Positions 1 through 12,300 of a stretch of 64,000 bases of DNA are shown here, piece after piece. The position numbers and the translations under genes are program-made. This stretch comes from Typha latifolia. Its lineage: Eukaryota; Streptophyta; Magnoliopsida; Poales; Typhaceae. The notes below the pieces were generated by a model, which was not told the DNA's origin, ran no database searches, and saw only the letters and a program-made list of their open reading frames with translations. The stretch is taken from positions 15,117,501 to 15,181,500 of the forward strand of contig CM034102.1 in the NCBI GenBank assembly GCA_019914945.1. Reading direction: 5' to 3'. How positions within the stretch are numbered: position 1 is the first letter of the stretch; every line of letters starts with the position of its first letter.

Positions 1-304
1 GAAAACAAATTAAGCTATCTCCTTTCTGGCATCACACATTGCTATCTGTCATGGTATAGAAACTTCACAATCCCAAATTCTCAAACTTTTCAATTTAGAG
101 AAGATAGAAGAGAAGAGAAGCTGTACATCACATATAAACTGCAAGATTAATTCCATGGAAAATGTAGTAAAAGATTCCTTTAAACATTAAAGAGAACTCC
201 ATACAAGTACACTATGAGGGTTTACTTTCTCTCTCCTATTGTTAGTAAACAAAAAAGATAGCCTAACTCTATGAGTAAGTAGCCTGAGAGCCCTTTTTTT
301 TCCC
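1..304. other. 3' flank of the RGF-like gene
   Basis: AT-rich sequence downstream of the minus-strand peptide-hormone gene, so probably its 3' UTR and terminator region. No coding signal of its own was seen; short frames here are unsupported. Confidence 0.4.
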
Positions 305-921
305 TTAGTTGTTCTTTGGGGGATGAGTCTTGGGGAGATGGTAATCTGAACTGAAAGGTATAAAAACAAGTTTGACCCTGGAAAGGAGTCTTTTACCACT
401 CAACCCACCCACTAAATTCAACTCTCCTCTCCCTCCATAGCCATTTTTTCTAACAGAAGAGTTTGCACCTGTGTTGATTGAGCCTTTCACTTCCGTGGCT
501 TCATCTTTCTCCACATTCACTGCACTCATCTTCCTCCCTCCCAGCAATCTCCTCCTGGTTGTGGCAACAACGGCGGCCTCCTCGCGAAGTCCCTGCGAAC
601 AATTTCATCTCAAAAAAAAAAAAAAAAAAGAAAGAAAGAAAACTACTTCCACCTTATAAAATGAAAGCTTATAACTTAACTAGAAAGGTTTCTGTTAAAA
701 TAGACAAACCAGGTTCATCACGCCGACAATCGACTGATCGTGATTCTTCGATGCTACACCGACCACTGCAGCAAAAGAGTGTTAGCTTTTATTCTTTTCC
801 TTCATGCCAAGTAAAGATTGAAGCAGAGAAACTCACCGTGGTTGGCATTTGCAATAGAGAGCAAAAGCCCAAGAAGAAGAAGAAGAAGACGACGACGACT
901 TGTGCACCCTACGAACCCCAT
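305..921 (-). CDS. RGF/GOLVEN/CLEL-type root meristem growth factor precursor
   Basis: Small secreted-peptide precursor, 142 residues, three exons: 921-837, 765-710 and 592-305. Exon 1 encodes a textbook signal peptide: MGFVGC, three Arg, six Leu, then GLLLSIANA. It ends in phase 1 at a GTGAGT donor. Exon 2 follows a CTGCAG acceptor and exon 3 a TTCGCAG acceptor; both keep one open frame. The variable middle is basic and Gly-rich. The last 13 residues are DYHLPKTHPPKNN followed by stop, which fits the mature RGF/GLV/CLEL peptide: the Asp-Tyr tyrosine-sulfation motif, a central Pro and a His-Pro-Pro-Lys-Asn-Asn end. In this family the processed, sulfated peptide is perceived by RGFR/RGI receptor kinases with SERK co-receptors and controls root meristem activity and gravitropism. 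The length matches known precursors. Exon 2 is the least certain part, since it rests on splice consensus alone. Confidence 0.82.
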
Positions 922-1171
922 GACCTTTCTCTAACTCCTAACCTTTAGGTATGCCAGTTCCAAAAGCAGCAGAAGAAAGGGAAGAGAGGAAGAGAGGAGG
1001 GGAGAAGTAGCTAGGCTAATATAAAGGATTCAACCCAAACTCTAACAAGTCAAAGCTAGGATTCCAACTGTCCTTGTTATCATTTTTAACCAGCCCTCGT
1101 CACTATTTTCAATGCCTTGCTCCTGTTTGGCACTTGGAAATACTCAAACCCCATGAGGCAAAGTTCAAAGT

Positions 1172-1196
1172 ACACACACACACACACACACACACA
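1172..1196. repeat. (AC)n microsatellite
   Basis: Uninterrupted AC dinucleotide run of about 12 units, roughly 250 bp upstream of the RGF-like start codon. Confidence 0.95.
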
Positions 1197-3239
1197 GGTT
1201 GAATGTGGTCCTTTGGATGTGATTTAAATCGTAAAATGGCGTGGAATGGAAGATACGTTTGTTTCGGGCCTGTCTGCCCCCCATGCATGCAACGAGGAGG
1301 AGAGGAGTTGGAAGTTAGTGGCCATGGCTTTTGCCAACCCACCAAGCCTAGGGCTTTGTGGCTACCCTTCATTAAACTTTTAATGGACCCAACTCCCCAA
1401 ATGTGCACATCTTTAGGGCCGGCTTCTTCTTTTTGTTCATGCCGCTGGCCATTTGGGTTTTAAATAACATCACCCAACTTGCCCTTTGTTCATACAGTAG
1501 CCTGCTGTAAGTGTGAAGGGAGGAAGTGCATGCACACTGTTATAATTACTTATAAACACTTTAATCCATATTTGATCCAAATGGCTTGATTCCCCCGACT
1601 GGATTTCACCAGTAAACTTCTGAAAAGAAAATTTGACATTTGTCAGCGTAACCATTTGTTTAGTTGGAGAGAGTTTGATATAATACTAGATTCTGTCACT
1701 GTGATAAACTAGTATATAGCAAGTTGCAGCTAGAGTGAGATTAACAGTGCTGATAGTAAAACTAAAATTTGTTCCCATTCATCAAGAGGGTCAGATTTTG
1801 TCGGTAAACATATGCCGCGCCCCATGTTTTGAATCCATCGCACTATCAAGATGACACATTTAACATGAATTGGGTGCACTATTTGTTGAGAGACAGGAGA
1901 GTTACACTGCGAGTGAAAATAGAGTTCCACATGAACTTTATATAAATCATTTTGTTTTGTTTTTTCTTCTATTTTTAATGTGAGATTAAACTTTCACATT
2001 TGATACTAAATGTGAGTCTAATATCAACCGCTCCCCTCGAGTCTAAATTATCATTATTAACTATCTCTTGTGTCTAATTTCTCTTCTGATCATCTATTGC
2101 TCTCTATAGTATGATTGTTTAATGCCATCGATAACTCTTTATGAGTCACTGCAAATTGACTCATCCGAGTTAAATTCCATGTATCGAGTGCAATCAAACT
2201 GACCTTTTATGCTCGAGCCCAATCTCAAGATTTTAACTTTCAAAAGTTGAATCACATACGAACGACTGTCATGTTACCATTACTTATATCCACGAGAGTC
2301 CACATATCCATTAGAGCCATAAAATTAGTCACACTAAATTACTTCAAAGTAGTTTAAAATTATTGAACCATCAACTTTAATATCACCTATTCTAAGTGAA
2401 ACAAGATTTTGACCCAAATCTTAGAATCCAGCTTAAACTCTAAAACTTAAACTATTAAATAGTTCCAGGCTCAAACACCTCTCTACTTTTTCTCCGTTTT
2501 TAACGTGGGGGCTGGACTCTAATATTATTTACCAAAATCAATAAAAAAGAAAGATAACGTGAACTTTATGCTACTGATTTGGAGATATAAAAAAAAGAAA
2601 AGAAAATTGCCAAGGCTAGCATGTAACGCCTAGCTAGAATTATATAGGTCCTAAGAGATCATTAATAGGACTTAATACTTTTAACCCTCTAGAAATATTC
2701 TCAAAGGGATTGATGCTTTCCGTTTGAAGCGGAGAATCTTGATCAGAGAGCAATTGTTCTTTTCCTTTGACTTGGGAAGTGAGACACACGCATTTATATA
2801 TATAGCTTGGTCAAGTAGTATTTGTTCTCTCGATCTATCAGCACTAAAATAGAAGCATAAGTAGTACTAGTAGAGTTCTTATATATATATATATGTAGTT
2901 ATATATAGTTATACTGCATATATTCCATCTTAATCATTACAAACTAATTAATCCAAGAATCAATCAAATGGAGTGCCCATTACCACATGAGATCATATAT
3001 ATAGAACTACCAAACCCTTAATCCCGATTAGCAATATTAAAATGGGCAATTAAGAGCAGTAAACATGATTAATTAGGGAAGAGCCCTGGCTTAGAACACG
3101 AGGGCGTGCTGCCCAACTCTCTACCAGTGGAAGCCTTTCGAGAATCGCGTCGCCTGTTCCACGAGTCGGTTCGAAAAGTTTAATCCCTATGTAGCGTATG
3201 ATGATATGCCACGTGGCGACCATTTTGGTACCAACGATA

Positions 3240-4085
3240 TTTATCAAGCTAATCGGGCCCAATTTTTTCAATTATTCGAGAGACGAAGGTTAGATTTAAA
3301 TATAAACCAATTAAAGATCAATACGAAGACACTAAGCTTTACTAAGTTTTAGCCAACATATTAAGTTGATCAGCATAAATTTTAAGTTGTGTGTATTATT
3401 AAACTATTATTTTAAACTAAACTCTATTGAGACATTGGTCTAAGCCGTCGCACGACTGTGCTGCTGTATCACTCCTTAAAACTATTGCACCATTGAGTTA
3501 TTAATTAAACTGAGCTATTAAATTAAGGCACAAAACTATAATTAATGAGAATTTAAGTTAATCATTCCTAAATATAGAGACACTTAAGTTCTACCAAGCT
3601 TTTAGTTGTCTAGTATCGGTACTGAATGATTTTTTTTATTTATCATTTAATGCTAGATATGGGCCGAATAAAAGGGTCAAACCTCTATAAATATAGAGGC
3701 ATTTAGGCTCACGAAACTTTTAGCTGCCTAGTCTAAACTTCAAGCTATATGCGTTGCCAAATAATTACTCCGAACTAAACGCCGTCGAGACTTGCTCCAA
3801 GCCGTCGTGTCGCCGAGCTGCTACTTCAAGTTAACCACACTGGCGAGTTATTAATCGAATTGAGTCAAGCCACCAATAGTTTGAAGTTGAACCCATAAAC
3901 TTCTTGTTCATGGAAAAGATACATACTAACTATACTAGAGTTGGTTGGTCTCAATTTTTTTTTTAATCATTCATGAGCCCGAAGGTTAGATATGAGTCGA
4001 ACAAAGAGCCAACCCTTTCTAGATACAGAGGCACTAAGCTCTCACCGAGCTTTTAGCTGTCTAGTTGGTCTCGGTGCGGATCGAT
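3240..4085. repeat. Diverged tandem repeats, about 340-bp period
   Basis: Three or four decayed copies of one unit. Landmarks are GGTTAGAT followed by a degenerate AAT.TAGAGGCACTAAG and CAAGCTTTTAGTTGTCTAG. They recur near 3290, 3570-3650 and 3984. Between them lies a second shared block (AAACT..GCCGTCG.GAC..TGCTCCAAGCCGTCG) at about 3420 and 3780. The unit matches no family I know; it is probably an old transposon or a satellite-like array. Confidence 0.55.
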
Positions 4086-4273
4086 TAGAGTACCGGATCC
4101 GTGGCCTCGTTGCATGATAGACGGAGGATTCTTTGCAATGTCGGATGCATGAATATGTTGCGGTTGAGATATTTTCAGAAAGATAGGAGGACAATTTGGA
4201 GATTGCATGTGATCACACATCAAAAGGAATGCGTGCCTCTATTTATTTAATCCAGGAGAGTCCCCTCTCTCTC

Positions 4274-4277
<4 letters not shown>

Positions 4278-4315
<38 letters not shown>
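4278..4315. repeat. (TA)n microsatellite
   Basis: Pure TA run of about 19 units following a short CT run, 380 bp upstream of the TOP1 TATA box. Confidence 0.95.
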
Positions 4316-4316
<1 letters not shown>

Positions 4317-4576
4317 GTGCCACGTCAGTAGGACAGGTTGCATTCCGTACGGCTCGGGGTACGCGACCGAGGAGATGGACCAATAAACTAAGGTGTGGAT
4401 CGAGTTGCCTGGCAGGCAGTAGGAACCAGCTCAAGGACCAATGAGAGCTTTGACTGTTAGTACAAAGGAAAGCACAAGCACCCAATGAGCTGGAGGTGGT
4501 ATTTGTAAATTGCAAATATTACCGAAGACGAAGAGAAAAGGGGTGGGTGGATTTGCAAATGTGTCAATGCCACTAC

Positions 4577-4697
4577 TTGGGCTTTGGATGGGCCTAAATT
4601 GGGCCCTCCGGATCGGACTGGCCCACAAGATAATGACGAGCGGCGCGTAGCGGTCGGATCGGCTCAAGCCCGGCCCATTTATTCCTCTACTATAAAT
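4577..4697 (+). promoter_or_regulatory. TOP1 promoter: site II cluster plus TATA box
   Basis: Five TGGGCY-type site II elements lie within about 100 bp: 4577-4583, 4588-4594, 4599-4605, and in reverse 4619-4625 and 4672-4678. A TATAAAT box follows at 4691-4697. Site II elements are bound by TCP factors and are common in plant genes for organelle and replication functions, which fits a nuclear gene for an organellar topoisomerase. Transcription probably starts around 4720-4730 (inferred from TATA spacing). Confidence 0.65.
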
Positions 4698-4836
4698 TGA
4701 AGCTTATACCTCTCTTGTACCCTTTGCGGCCTCCTCGATATCCATTTGTGCCGGCGTGTTCATAGCTCCGCCTCTCTTCTCCGAGCTCCTCCTCCTCCTT
4801 TTCCATCCTCCATCCTCTCCCCTTCTCGAGTGAGAT

Positions 4837-5022
4837 ATGCTCTGCAACTGATGCCGCCCCGAAAGCCTAACCCTAGAAATATCCAGGTACCAAGAACCCC
4901 CGCGCTCGTCCTCCTCCTCCACCGCTTCCAAGAACTGGTTCTGATCGCTTCTTCTTTGTTCTTTTCCTATTTCTTTGCGACAGATTGATAGGCTCTTTTC
5001 GCATGGCACTCCAGCTCCATAG
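4837..5022 (+). promoter_or_regulatory. TOP1 5' leader with two uORFs and a probable leader intron
   Basis: uORF1 (4837-4851) has four sense codons, and its stop overlaps the ATG of uORF2 at 4851 (TGATG). A 97-nt intron is likely at 4887-4983: CAG/GTACCA donor, a T-rich tract and a GCGACAG acceptor. If it is spliced, uORF2 runs on and stops at about 5022, overlapping the main ATG at 5003. If it is retained, uORF2 stops at about 4985, just upstream. Leader splicing could therefore change how often the main start is used. Confidence 0.45.
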
Positions 5023-8000
5023 AAGGCTATTCTCCTCGAGCTGCTTGTGTAGAAGACTTTCTCACCCGCCCCGGCTTGTGCCAAACATGGTGCGGCTTCT
5101 TGATCTTTTCTTTTTCCTCTCTCATTTTTATTAGTCATTAGCATCAAGAAACGTGATCATCAGTAGTGAACATTGAGGGAAGGTGCTTTCTTACTTGTTA
5201 CTCGCCTTCCGTGTTGTGCCTGTTTCTTGTTTGCATGTATTGTCTACCATCATAAACATACAATCTTGGTTGTTTTGATATTCTTTTAGGTAGTATTTAA
5301 TTTCAAAATTTGGATCTTCTCATGCTTTCATATTTAATTCTTCTGGATGTTGTTGTAATTGCTCTTCAAGAAGCGGGATTATTAGTTTGATAGTCATGGA
5401 TTGCAATTATTGTATTCTGTTTCTGGTCTGCTATATGAAAATTTTAGCTTATTCCTTGTTTGTTCTGTTGCCTATCATCAATCTTGGTAGATTTCTTACT
5501 CTTTTAGGTTAGATATCCGGACTCGGGATCTTCCTTTGGTTTCATTTATGGCTGGACCTTTTTAACTTATGTTTACATCCTTTGTTCTTTTGAATTTCTT
5601 GTCAGCTTCAGTTTAACGGACTGCAGGTTTATCTTTTACTTTTTTGGGTCATGCTTCCAAATTGGGATATCCTTTTGTTGCATTTATGGCTCCATCTGTT
5701 TTTACTCATTCACTTTTCCCCCCCATTCTTCTGGGTTTCCCTGTGCAGATTCAATATAAAGCAGTGCAGAATTTTCCATGCAGCTGCCTGCCGCATTTAC
5801 CACTTGGCTGTGGTGAGAGGCATGGATTGCCTGTCCAACTTATAATAAAAAATAATTCACTTAGAACCGGAGAGGTAGGCACAGCTAGTAGGTTTGGTCC
5901 TCAATTTGTATGCGGGGGTCCCTCTCAGCATGCAAGAAATTTGCATACCCTTGCTTTTGGAATTTCTGGAACTGGTTTTAGTTCAAGATTGAATTTATTG
6001 GCTCATGAACTTGGTACTAGGAAATTATTTTCATCCAATTGTAAAAAGAAACTCCAGTTTATAGTGAAAGCAAAGAGCGCACATGATAACAAGGCCTTGG
6101 AAGGTACCAAGAGTGGAGATAGTAATGTTGCAGTTAAATTACCGCGTGGATCAAAGAAGAGAAAAGATTCATTGGTCACTTCAAATATTATTAATGGAGA
6201 GGTAAGTGTTGCACATACCAGTACCTCCAAAAGTGGCAAGGCTAAAACTAAAAAGACTGCTAGCAGCGTTGAGGATGCTGTAGAGAGTGAAGAGCAGGTT
6301 CTGTCTAATCTTAAAGAAAAGAAAGTTGTGGTCAGGAGTAATGGAAAAACTCGAGCAGCTAATGCTCCTGAAAAGAAGAATCAGAAGGTCACTAAAAAAC
6401 AGGATGATGAACTATGTAAAGTTACCTCTGGATCTGAAGAGAAGGATAAGAGTTCAAGAAAATCTTCAAGGGCTAAGAAATCCAGTTCTAATAATGTGCC
6501 TCAGGAAGTGAAAATTAACAGTCAGATTTCTTCTAGTGGATGTGCAGAGGTTGGGATAAAGAATTTTAAACCTCTTTACCCTCCATCTGGTAAATCAGTT
6601 GTCGTGGTGGAGTCAGTCACAAAAGCAAAGGTTATCCAAAATTATCTCGGTGATTTATTTGAGGTTCTGCCTAGTTATGGCCACGTGAGGGACTTAGCCG
6701 GAAGGTCAAGGTCCGTAAGGCCTGATGATGACTTCAGTATGGTCTGGGAGGTGCCTGCTGCTGCCTGGACGCATCTAAAGAGCATTAAGGTAGCACTAAA
6801 CGGGTATGCTTCTTTATGATTGTTTCTACGCAATATATTTAAATAAATAAATATTTTAATGTCAGTTACAATTTTCTTATATATACATGTATACATGTAT
6901 GTGTAAAATATGTATCTATATATCGAGATGTACATACATATCTATAAGCTTCTATTCTAACAAGAGACACTACTGTCCTAGTTCACAGTAACATACTATC
7001 TTCAATCTCATGCTGAACAGTTCTTTATGTTGTCCATGATGCCAAAACATATTGCCAGTGATTAGTGAAGATATGCTTCAAATACACGGTTGGCAAGGGC
7101 CTGATAACTGTAGCAGATCAAATGATTCTTTGTAGCTTATTCTATGAAGCATTGAATTTTGTCGTGATTTAATATACCAAAGTGTACTTAAATTATGGTC
7201 CTGTAGTAGGAAATCAGCTGGTCTTATAAAGAATAAAATGTAATAAGTAAATAGTGATACGCAGAGTGATGCATCATATGATTGGCTGGCATTATTTAGT
7301 CAGCTACTCTAGACCAAACTTTGTAATTGAGCAGAGGATCCATAACAAGCAGCTAGGATCTTTGATAGCCAAGTATTTCTTTTCTATCTGTTTATCTGTC
7401 TTTCGTGCTCCTGTTGGGTCATGCAAGAAGTCCTTTGTTATGACAAACCTGTTTAGTTATAGACTTATAGTTATATCGGCACTTTATTTTTTCTCCATTG
7501 CAACAATTCTGTTGGAAACTTCTTTTAGTAGAACTATCTCTCTGATTCCTCCTCTCGTGTTAAAATTTTCAACTTTCCAGAGCAAAAAATTTGATACTTG
7601 CATCTGATCCCGATCGTGAAGGAGAAGCGATTGCTTGGCATATAACTGAGATGCTGCAACAACAAGATGCCTTAAATGGAAACATCGCCGTATCAAGGGT
7701 TGTATTTCATGAAATAACAGAATCTTCTATCAAAAATGCTTTGCAGGCCCCTCGGGATATAGATATGAACCTGGTTAATGCTTATCTTGCACGACGTGCC
7801 CTTGATTATTTGATTGGTTTTAGCATTTCACCACTTCTGTGGAGGAAGTTACCTGGTTGCCAGTCAGCTGGCCGAGTCCAATCTGCAGCTCTGGCTCTTA
7901 TATGTGATAGGGAGTCGGAGATAGAACAATTCAAGCAACAAGAGTATTGGACTGTTGGGGTTGACTTTCGGATTGCCAGTTTAGATTCTTTGAGCAGCAG

Positions 8001-9302
8001 TTCTATTCCTTCGCATTTAACTCATTTTGATTCCAGAAAGTTGGATCAGCTTTCTATAGGCTCTCATGCAGAGGCGCAGGCTATCGAAGAGCAGATCTCT
8101 TCCTCACAATTTGAAGTAATAGATGTAAAAACAAGCAAAGCTCATAGGAATCCTCCTATGCCCTATATCACATCAACTCTTCAGCAGGATTCTGCAAACA
8201 AGCTGCATTTTACTGCTGCACATACAATGAAGGTTGGGTTCTTTCAATATTTACATCCATTATAGCATTCCTTTGATCTTTGTGCCATGGTACTATTTGC
8301 AATTTCTACAAGACTACAAGGAATACTGCTTTATATTCTTCTGCTTCTGCAGTTCAACAGAAATCCACTTTAGATGCCGTGATAGTTTTATTTTTACGGT
8401 AATATGCTACAAATTGTTGCTGCTGTTGATTTTGATTGGCATAAGTCCAATCTGTTTGCAGGCAGCAGTTTCTCTATGTCCTTTAGTGTGTTTCAATGTT
8501 CCATTTATCATTTTGTCTGATTGGTCTATAAACTAAGTTATACCGGAGTCTGATTTGAAAGTCCTTTTAGTGTATACAGAGTGGATGAGTCAAAAAAATT
8601 ATTCAAGTGGAGCTTTTTTACACATTTTCAGGTTGATGTCATGATTACATAGTTAACTGCTGTCACCAATGGTACATTTGAGAAGGTACTGCATATTCTC
8701 TAGGCCATGAGATTTCTTTGTTTGAGATTTCGTTTCCCATCTGTCCATGTACCTTTCATAATCTTAAAAGGAACACAAATACGAAAGAGGAAAATATAGG
8801 CCTCCTTTATGTGTACAATGCACCATTTTGTATTTGGTCATTCTAATCTTTATCATATATTCTCTTTTTGAGATTTTATTTTCATAAGTTATACATTTCT
8901 TTGTATCCATTTAAAAACTTATCTACCTTAGGTTGTTCGTTTTAAAGTATGTTGTTACTTATTATCTATGACCAAGTTCTCAATTTCGATCGGTCTCGGT
9001 CCTTTCATGTCGGTTTCGGCCGTAACCTGATTTGTATCGAACCTATTTCGGTTGGATTGACCGAAATAACCCAATGCAGGTTAGTTAAATATATTAGATC
9101 CCATTTGGATCTGACCCAGGGAATCAATCTTTCCCCAACATTGTGTCCCTCTCCCAATAGGAATAAAGAGTCTGAGATGCATCTCATCTCTCGACGGGCC
9201 TCCTTCTCCAGTGAAGTCCTCCGACAGATCCTACGACACCGAACTCCGACGCCTTCAAGTAAAGTTTCTTTTTAATTTTTTTGTTATTGTTTTTTCCATT
9301 TA

Positions 9303-9341
<39 letters not shown>

Positions 9342-12300
9342 TCTCTCTCTTTATGGCGACCTCCCCACCCTTTCTCTCCAAAGACCTTTCTACCTCTCTC
9401 TCTCACTTTCACTCACTCTGATAAGTTACAGAATGTCCTCTTCAATATCTGAATTGATTGCAGAAAGCAGTCTATATAACCGAGGGAAAATATTCACCAG
9501 ATATTCTCTCGTAGTAAAAAATTATGAATAGAAGATAGATGAGACCTTGCCAACGGTAGAGGTGGCCTGGTTGGTGAAGAGGAGGAGGGAGATTAGGGTA
9601 GAGAGACTAGAGAGAGGATAGAGGAAGATAGAAATCTAATTTCATTCATCATAATGATTTTGGTTGTCATCCACACCTTTTAAGAGGTTAACCAACAAGC
9701 CATAATAATAATTATTAACCCTAATAATAGTAGACTCTCGTCGATCGCGTTTGAACGGGGTCGACCGTGTTCGAATGCACAAAATACGTTTTTCGTCGAT
9801 GCAAACTGATGTAGGCGTTCGCATGCGGGCGTTCGAACGCGCTCGACCGCATTCAAACGCGACCTACATAAAGTTTATTTTTTTGAAAATAAATAACTAA
9901 TGTAATAAAAAAGACTCTAGCAAGGTGTATCACACTCTCCCTCTTTTCTCTTCCTCTCTATTGTGCAACAATAGAGAGAGGGAGAGGAAGAGAGAGGGAG
10001 TGACTAAGAGAGCGGGAGAGAGGAGAGGAATTTTTTAAGACTTCTCCTGACTAAGAATATGAGAGTGAGGGAAAGAGAGAGATGAGTGGCCGAAAAAAGT
10101 GGAGATAAGATTTTTTTAGGACTCCTATCTGACTGAGAGTGACAGATTAGGAAAGAGTGAGAGATAGAGATAGTGAGTGGGAGAAAGACTAGAGAGTGAG
10201 TGAATTTTTTTAAACAATATCTAACTAATATATATATATTTATCTTTTTATCAATTTTTTATTTTGTAAGACTTTTTGTATTTTAAAATATTTTTGAGAA
10301 TTTTTACGTAATTAAAAAATATTTCAACACCAAAATCCTATACTAGTGGCCGATTTCAATTCCAATCCCAATATTTTGAACCTTGCCTCTGACTAATTGA
10401 TGGATGTTGCATACTTGCTCCAAATCTGCATTTAGTATAAGCAAACCGTCAAAGTTAAATGAGTTATGGTGCATGGTTATGTAATACCACCTGTATCCTC
10501 TTTCTGAAGGTACCGTAGCTTCTTTCAGCTGATTGATGCTTGGGTTTTTATGAAGAGTTACTTGATCAGTCAACAAGCTCTAGTAAGATGAAATCAATGC
10601 TTGGCATATATCAGTTTGATTCTATCTAACATTTTATAAAATTGCCTGATTTATCTTTGTTTTACTTATACTTGCTCTACTCCTGAAGAATGAAGATAAC
10701 TACTTTATCACGAGATCTATGTTAATTCATAACATTATTTGTGCAGCTGGCTCAGAAGTTGTATGAGGGGATTAAACTATCGGATAAAGAAGCAACAGGT
10801 TTAATAACATACATGCGAACTGATGGACTACATGTAGGTATCTTTTTGGCCTGCATGATTTAATTCCTCATTTTGTTATCAAGGACCTGCATTTGCTGAT
10901 ATTTACTTTCCCAGCTCTCTTATAATAGTATACTGGCTAAAGCTCAAATATTCTGATTTTGTTGCTCCTAATTTTTATGATTGCCATTATTATATATATG
11001 TACTTATATATATATATATGTATATGTATGTATGTATGTAACTATGTATATGTATGTATATATGTATGTATATATGTATATATACATATACATATACATA
11101 TATGTATATGTATGTATGTATGTAACTATGTATACACTTACTACAAAGGAGGGAGAGATGTACATGTTTTTGTGCATCTATGACATCCTGAGTCATTTAT
11201 CAAGATACGACTAATACAAGGTCCAATTCATAGTGCCCCCTTGGCCCTTCCTCTTCCCCTTTTTCTGAAGCCAGTTTCTTAGTTTCAACTTATATTGAAC
11301 TTTAAACTTTGTATTTTTATTATTATTAGCTACATATGATATGATCATTCCTAAATATGGCATGCCAACCTTCCTTGTTAAGGGTACAACTTTTCCATAC
11401 ATTACAAGACTACTTTTTTTTTATAGAAAATTCTCTCAGAAATAAAGCAAGGATTAAACATTTTATGTTTAAATGTTGTTTAAGTTGAGATTGCTATTGC
11501 ATGTAGTATGTCTTCTAGCACATATTTACCATTTTGGGGTCATTACATTTTCTTCATCAATCTCAAAGGTAGTGCTTGTCAACCATATTGGGCCTAAGTT
11601 TTTCTTATTATTTCTTAATAATGCTTGTCAACAAAAGATACAGATGCTTTTCTGCTTGGTTTAACCTCTGGAGTTTCCATGTTGATCATTTGTGAATCAC
11701 TTCTTCATATGATACTTATTTTACCTTAGTCTTTTTTTATCATATATTTTGAAAAAAGTAAGTAATATCAGCTTGTTATGATAAAAAGCTTGTTAGGTAA
11801 AAGAAGATAAAGTTAGTATTCAGCAAGCACTGCTATCCATCTCTCAAGGATTTCACCTACTAGGATGTATCTTGGGATTAGATATAGGACACCTGAACAA
11901 CACTGCAGTTCTTTTCTTGACCATTATATTAGGTTATCAATGCCTTTTGTGGAATTCATACCATATGAGGCATTAATATGATTTCCTTATTTCTTTCTCT
12001 AATGCTTCCTTTTTTTCTTCTTCTTCTTTTCAAGCTCTCTAATGAAGCTGCAGAGGATATCCATTCTTTGGTCAAAGAGAGGTTTGTAACTCTCCCATGT
12101 AAATGTTAACTTTTGAGCTGGTCTATATTTTCACATATGTCAAATATAGCCTAACTTTTTTGGGCAGAAGAACTGACTCTTTCCAGTGCAGTTCCTGAAA
12201 CTATTGGGTCAGTGAGCCAAGTCAGCTGACTTTGTTGACTGGGACCAAACCTGAATTTCAAGGTTGTACCGTCATACCGTGAGAATGGACCATATGTTAC

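Larger units (their letters stand above)
922..4570. other. Intergenic region between divergent RGF and TOP1 genes
   Basis: About 3.6 kb with no convincing coding exon on either strand. It holds the RGF promoter side (CT/GA-rich just upstream of 921, an RY-type CATGCATG near 1283), two microsatellites and a block of diverged repeats at 3240-4085. The rest is AT-rich and featureless to me. Confidence 0.5.

Noticed and set aside
325..395. A possible ~50-nt intron (GTAAAAG...TTTCAG) inside RGF exon 3
   Set aside because: Too short for a plant intron, and removing it loses the DY...HPPKNN frame.
478..948. 156-codon plus-strand frame
   Set aside because: It is the opposite strand of the RGF-like gene; its Lys runs come from the poly-A/AAG stretches that are the gene's poly-T tract and Leu run.
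4196..4515. Open frames on both strands
   Set aside because: They cross the (TA)n/(CT)n microsatellite and show no domain or codon signal.
10959..11214. Tyr/Ile/Cys-rich open frames on both strands
   Set aside because: Products of TATG/TATA repeats in TOP1 intron 4.
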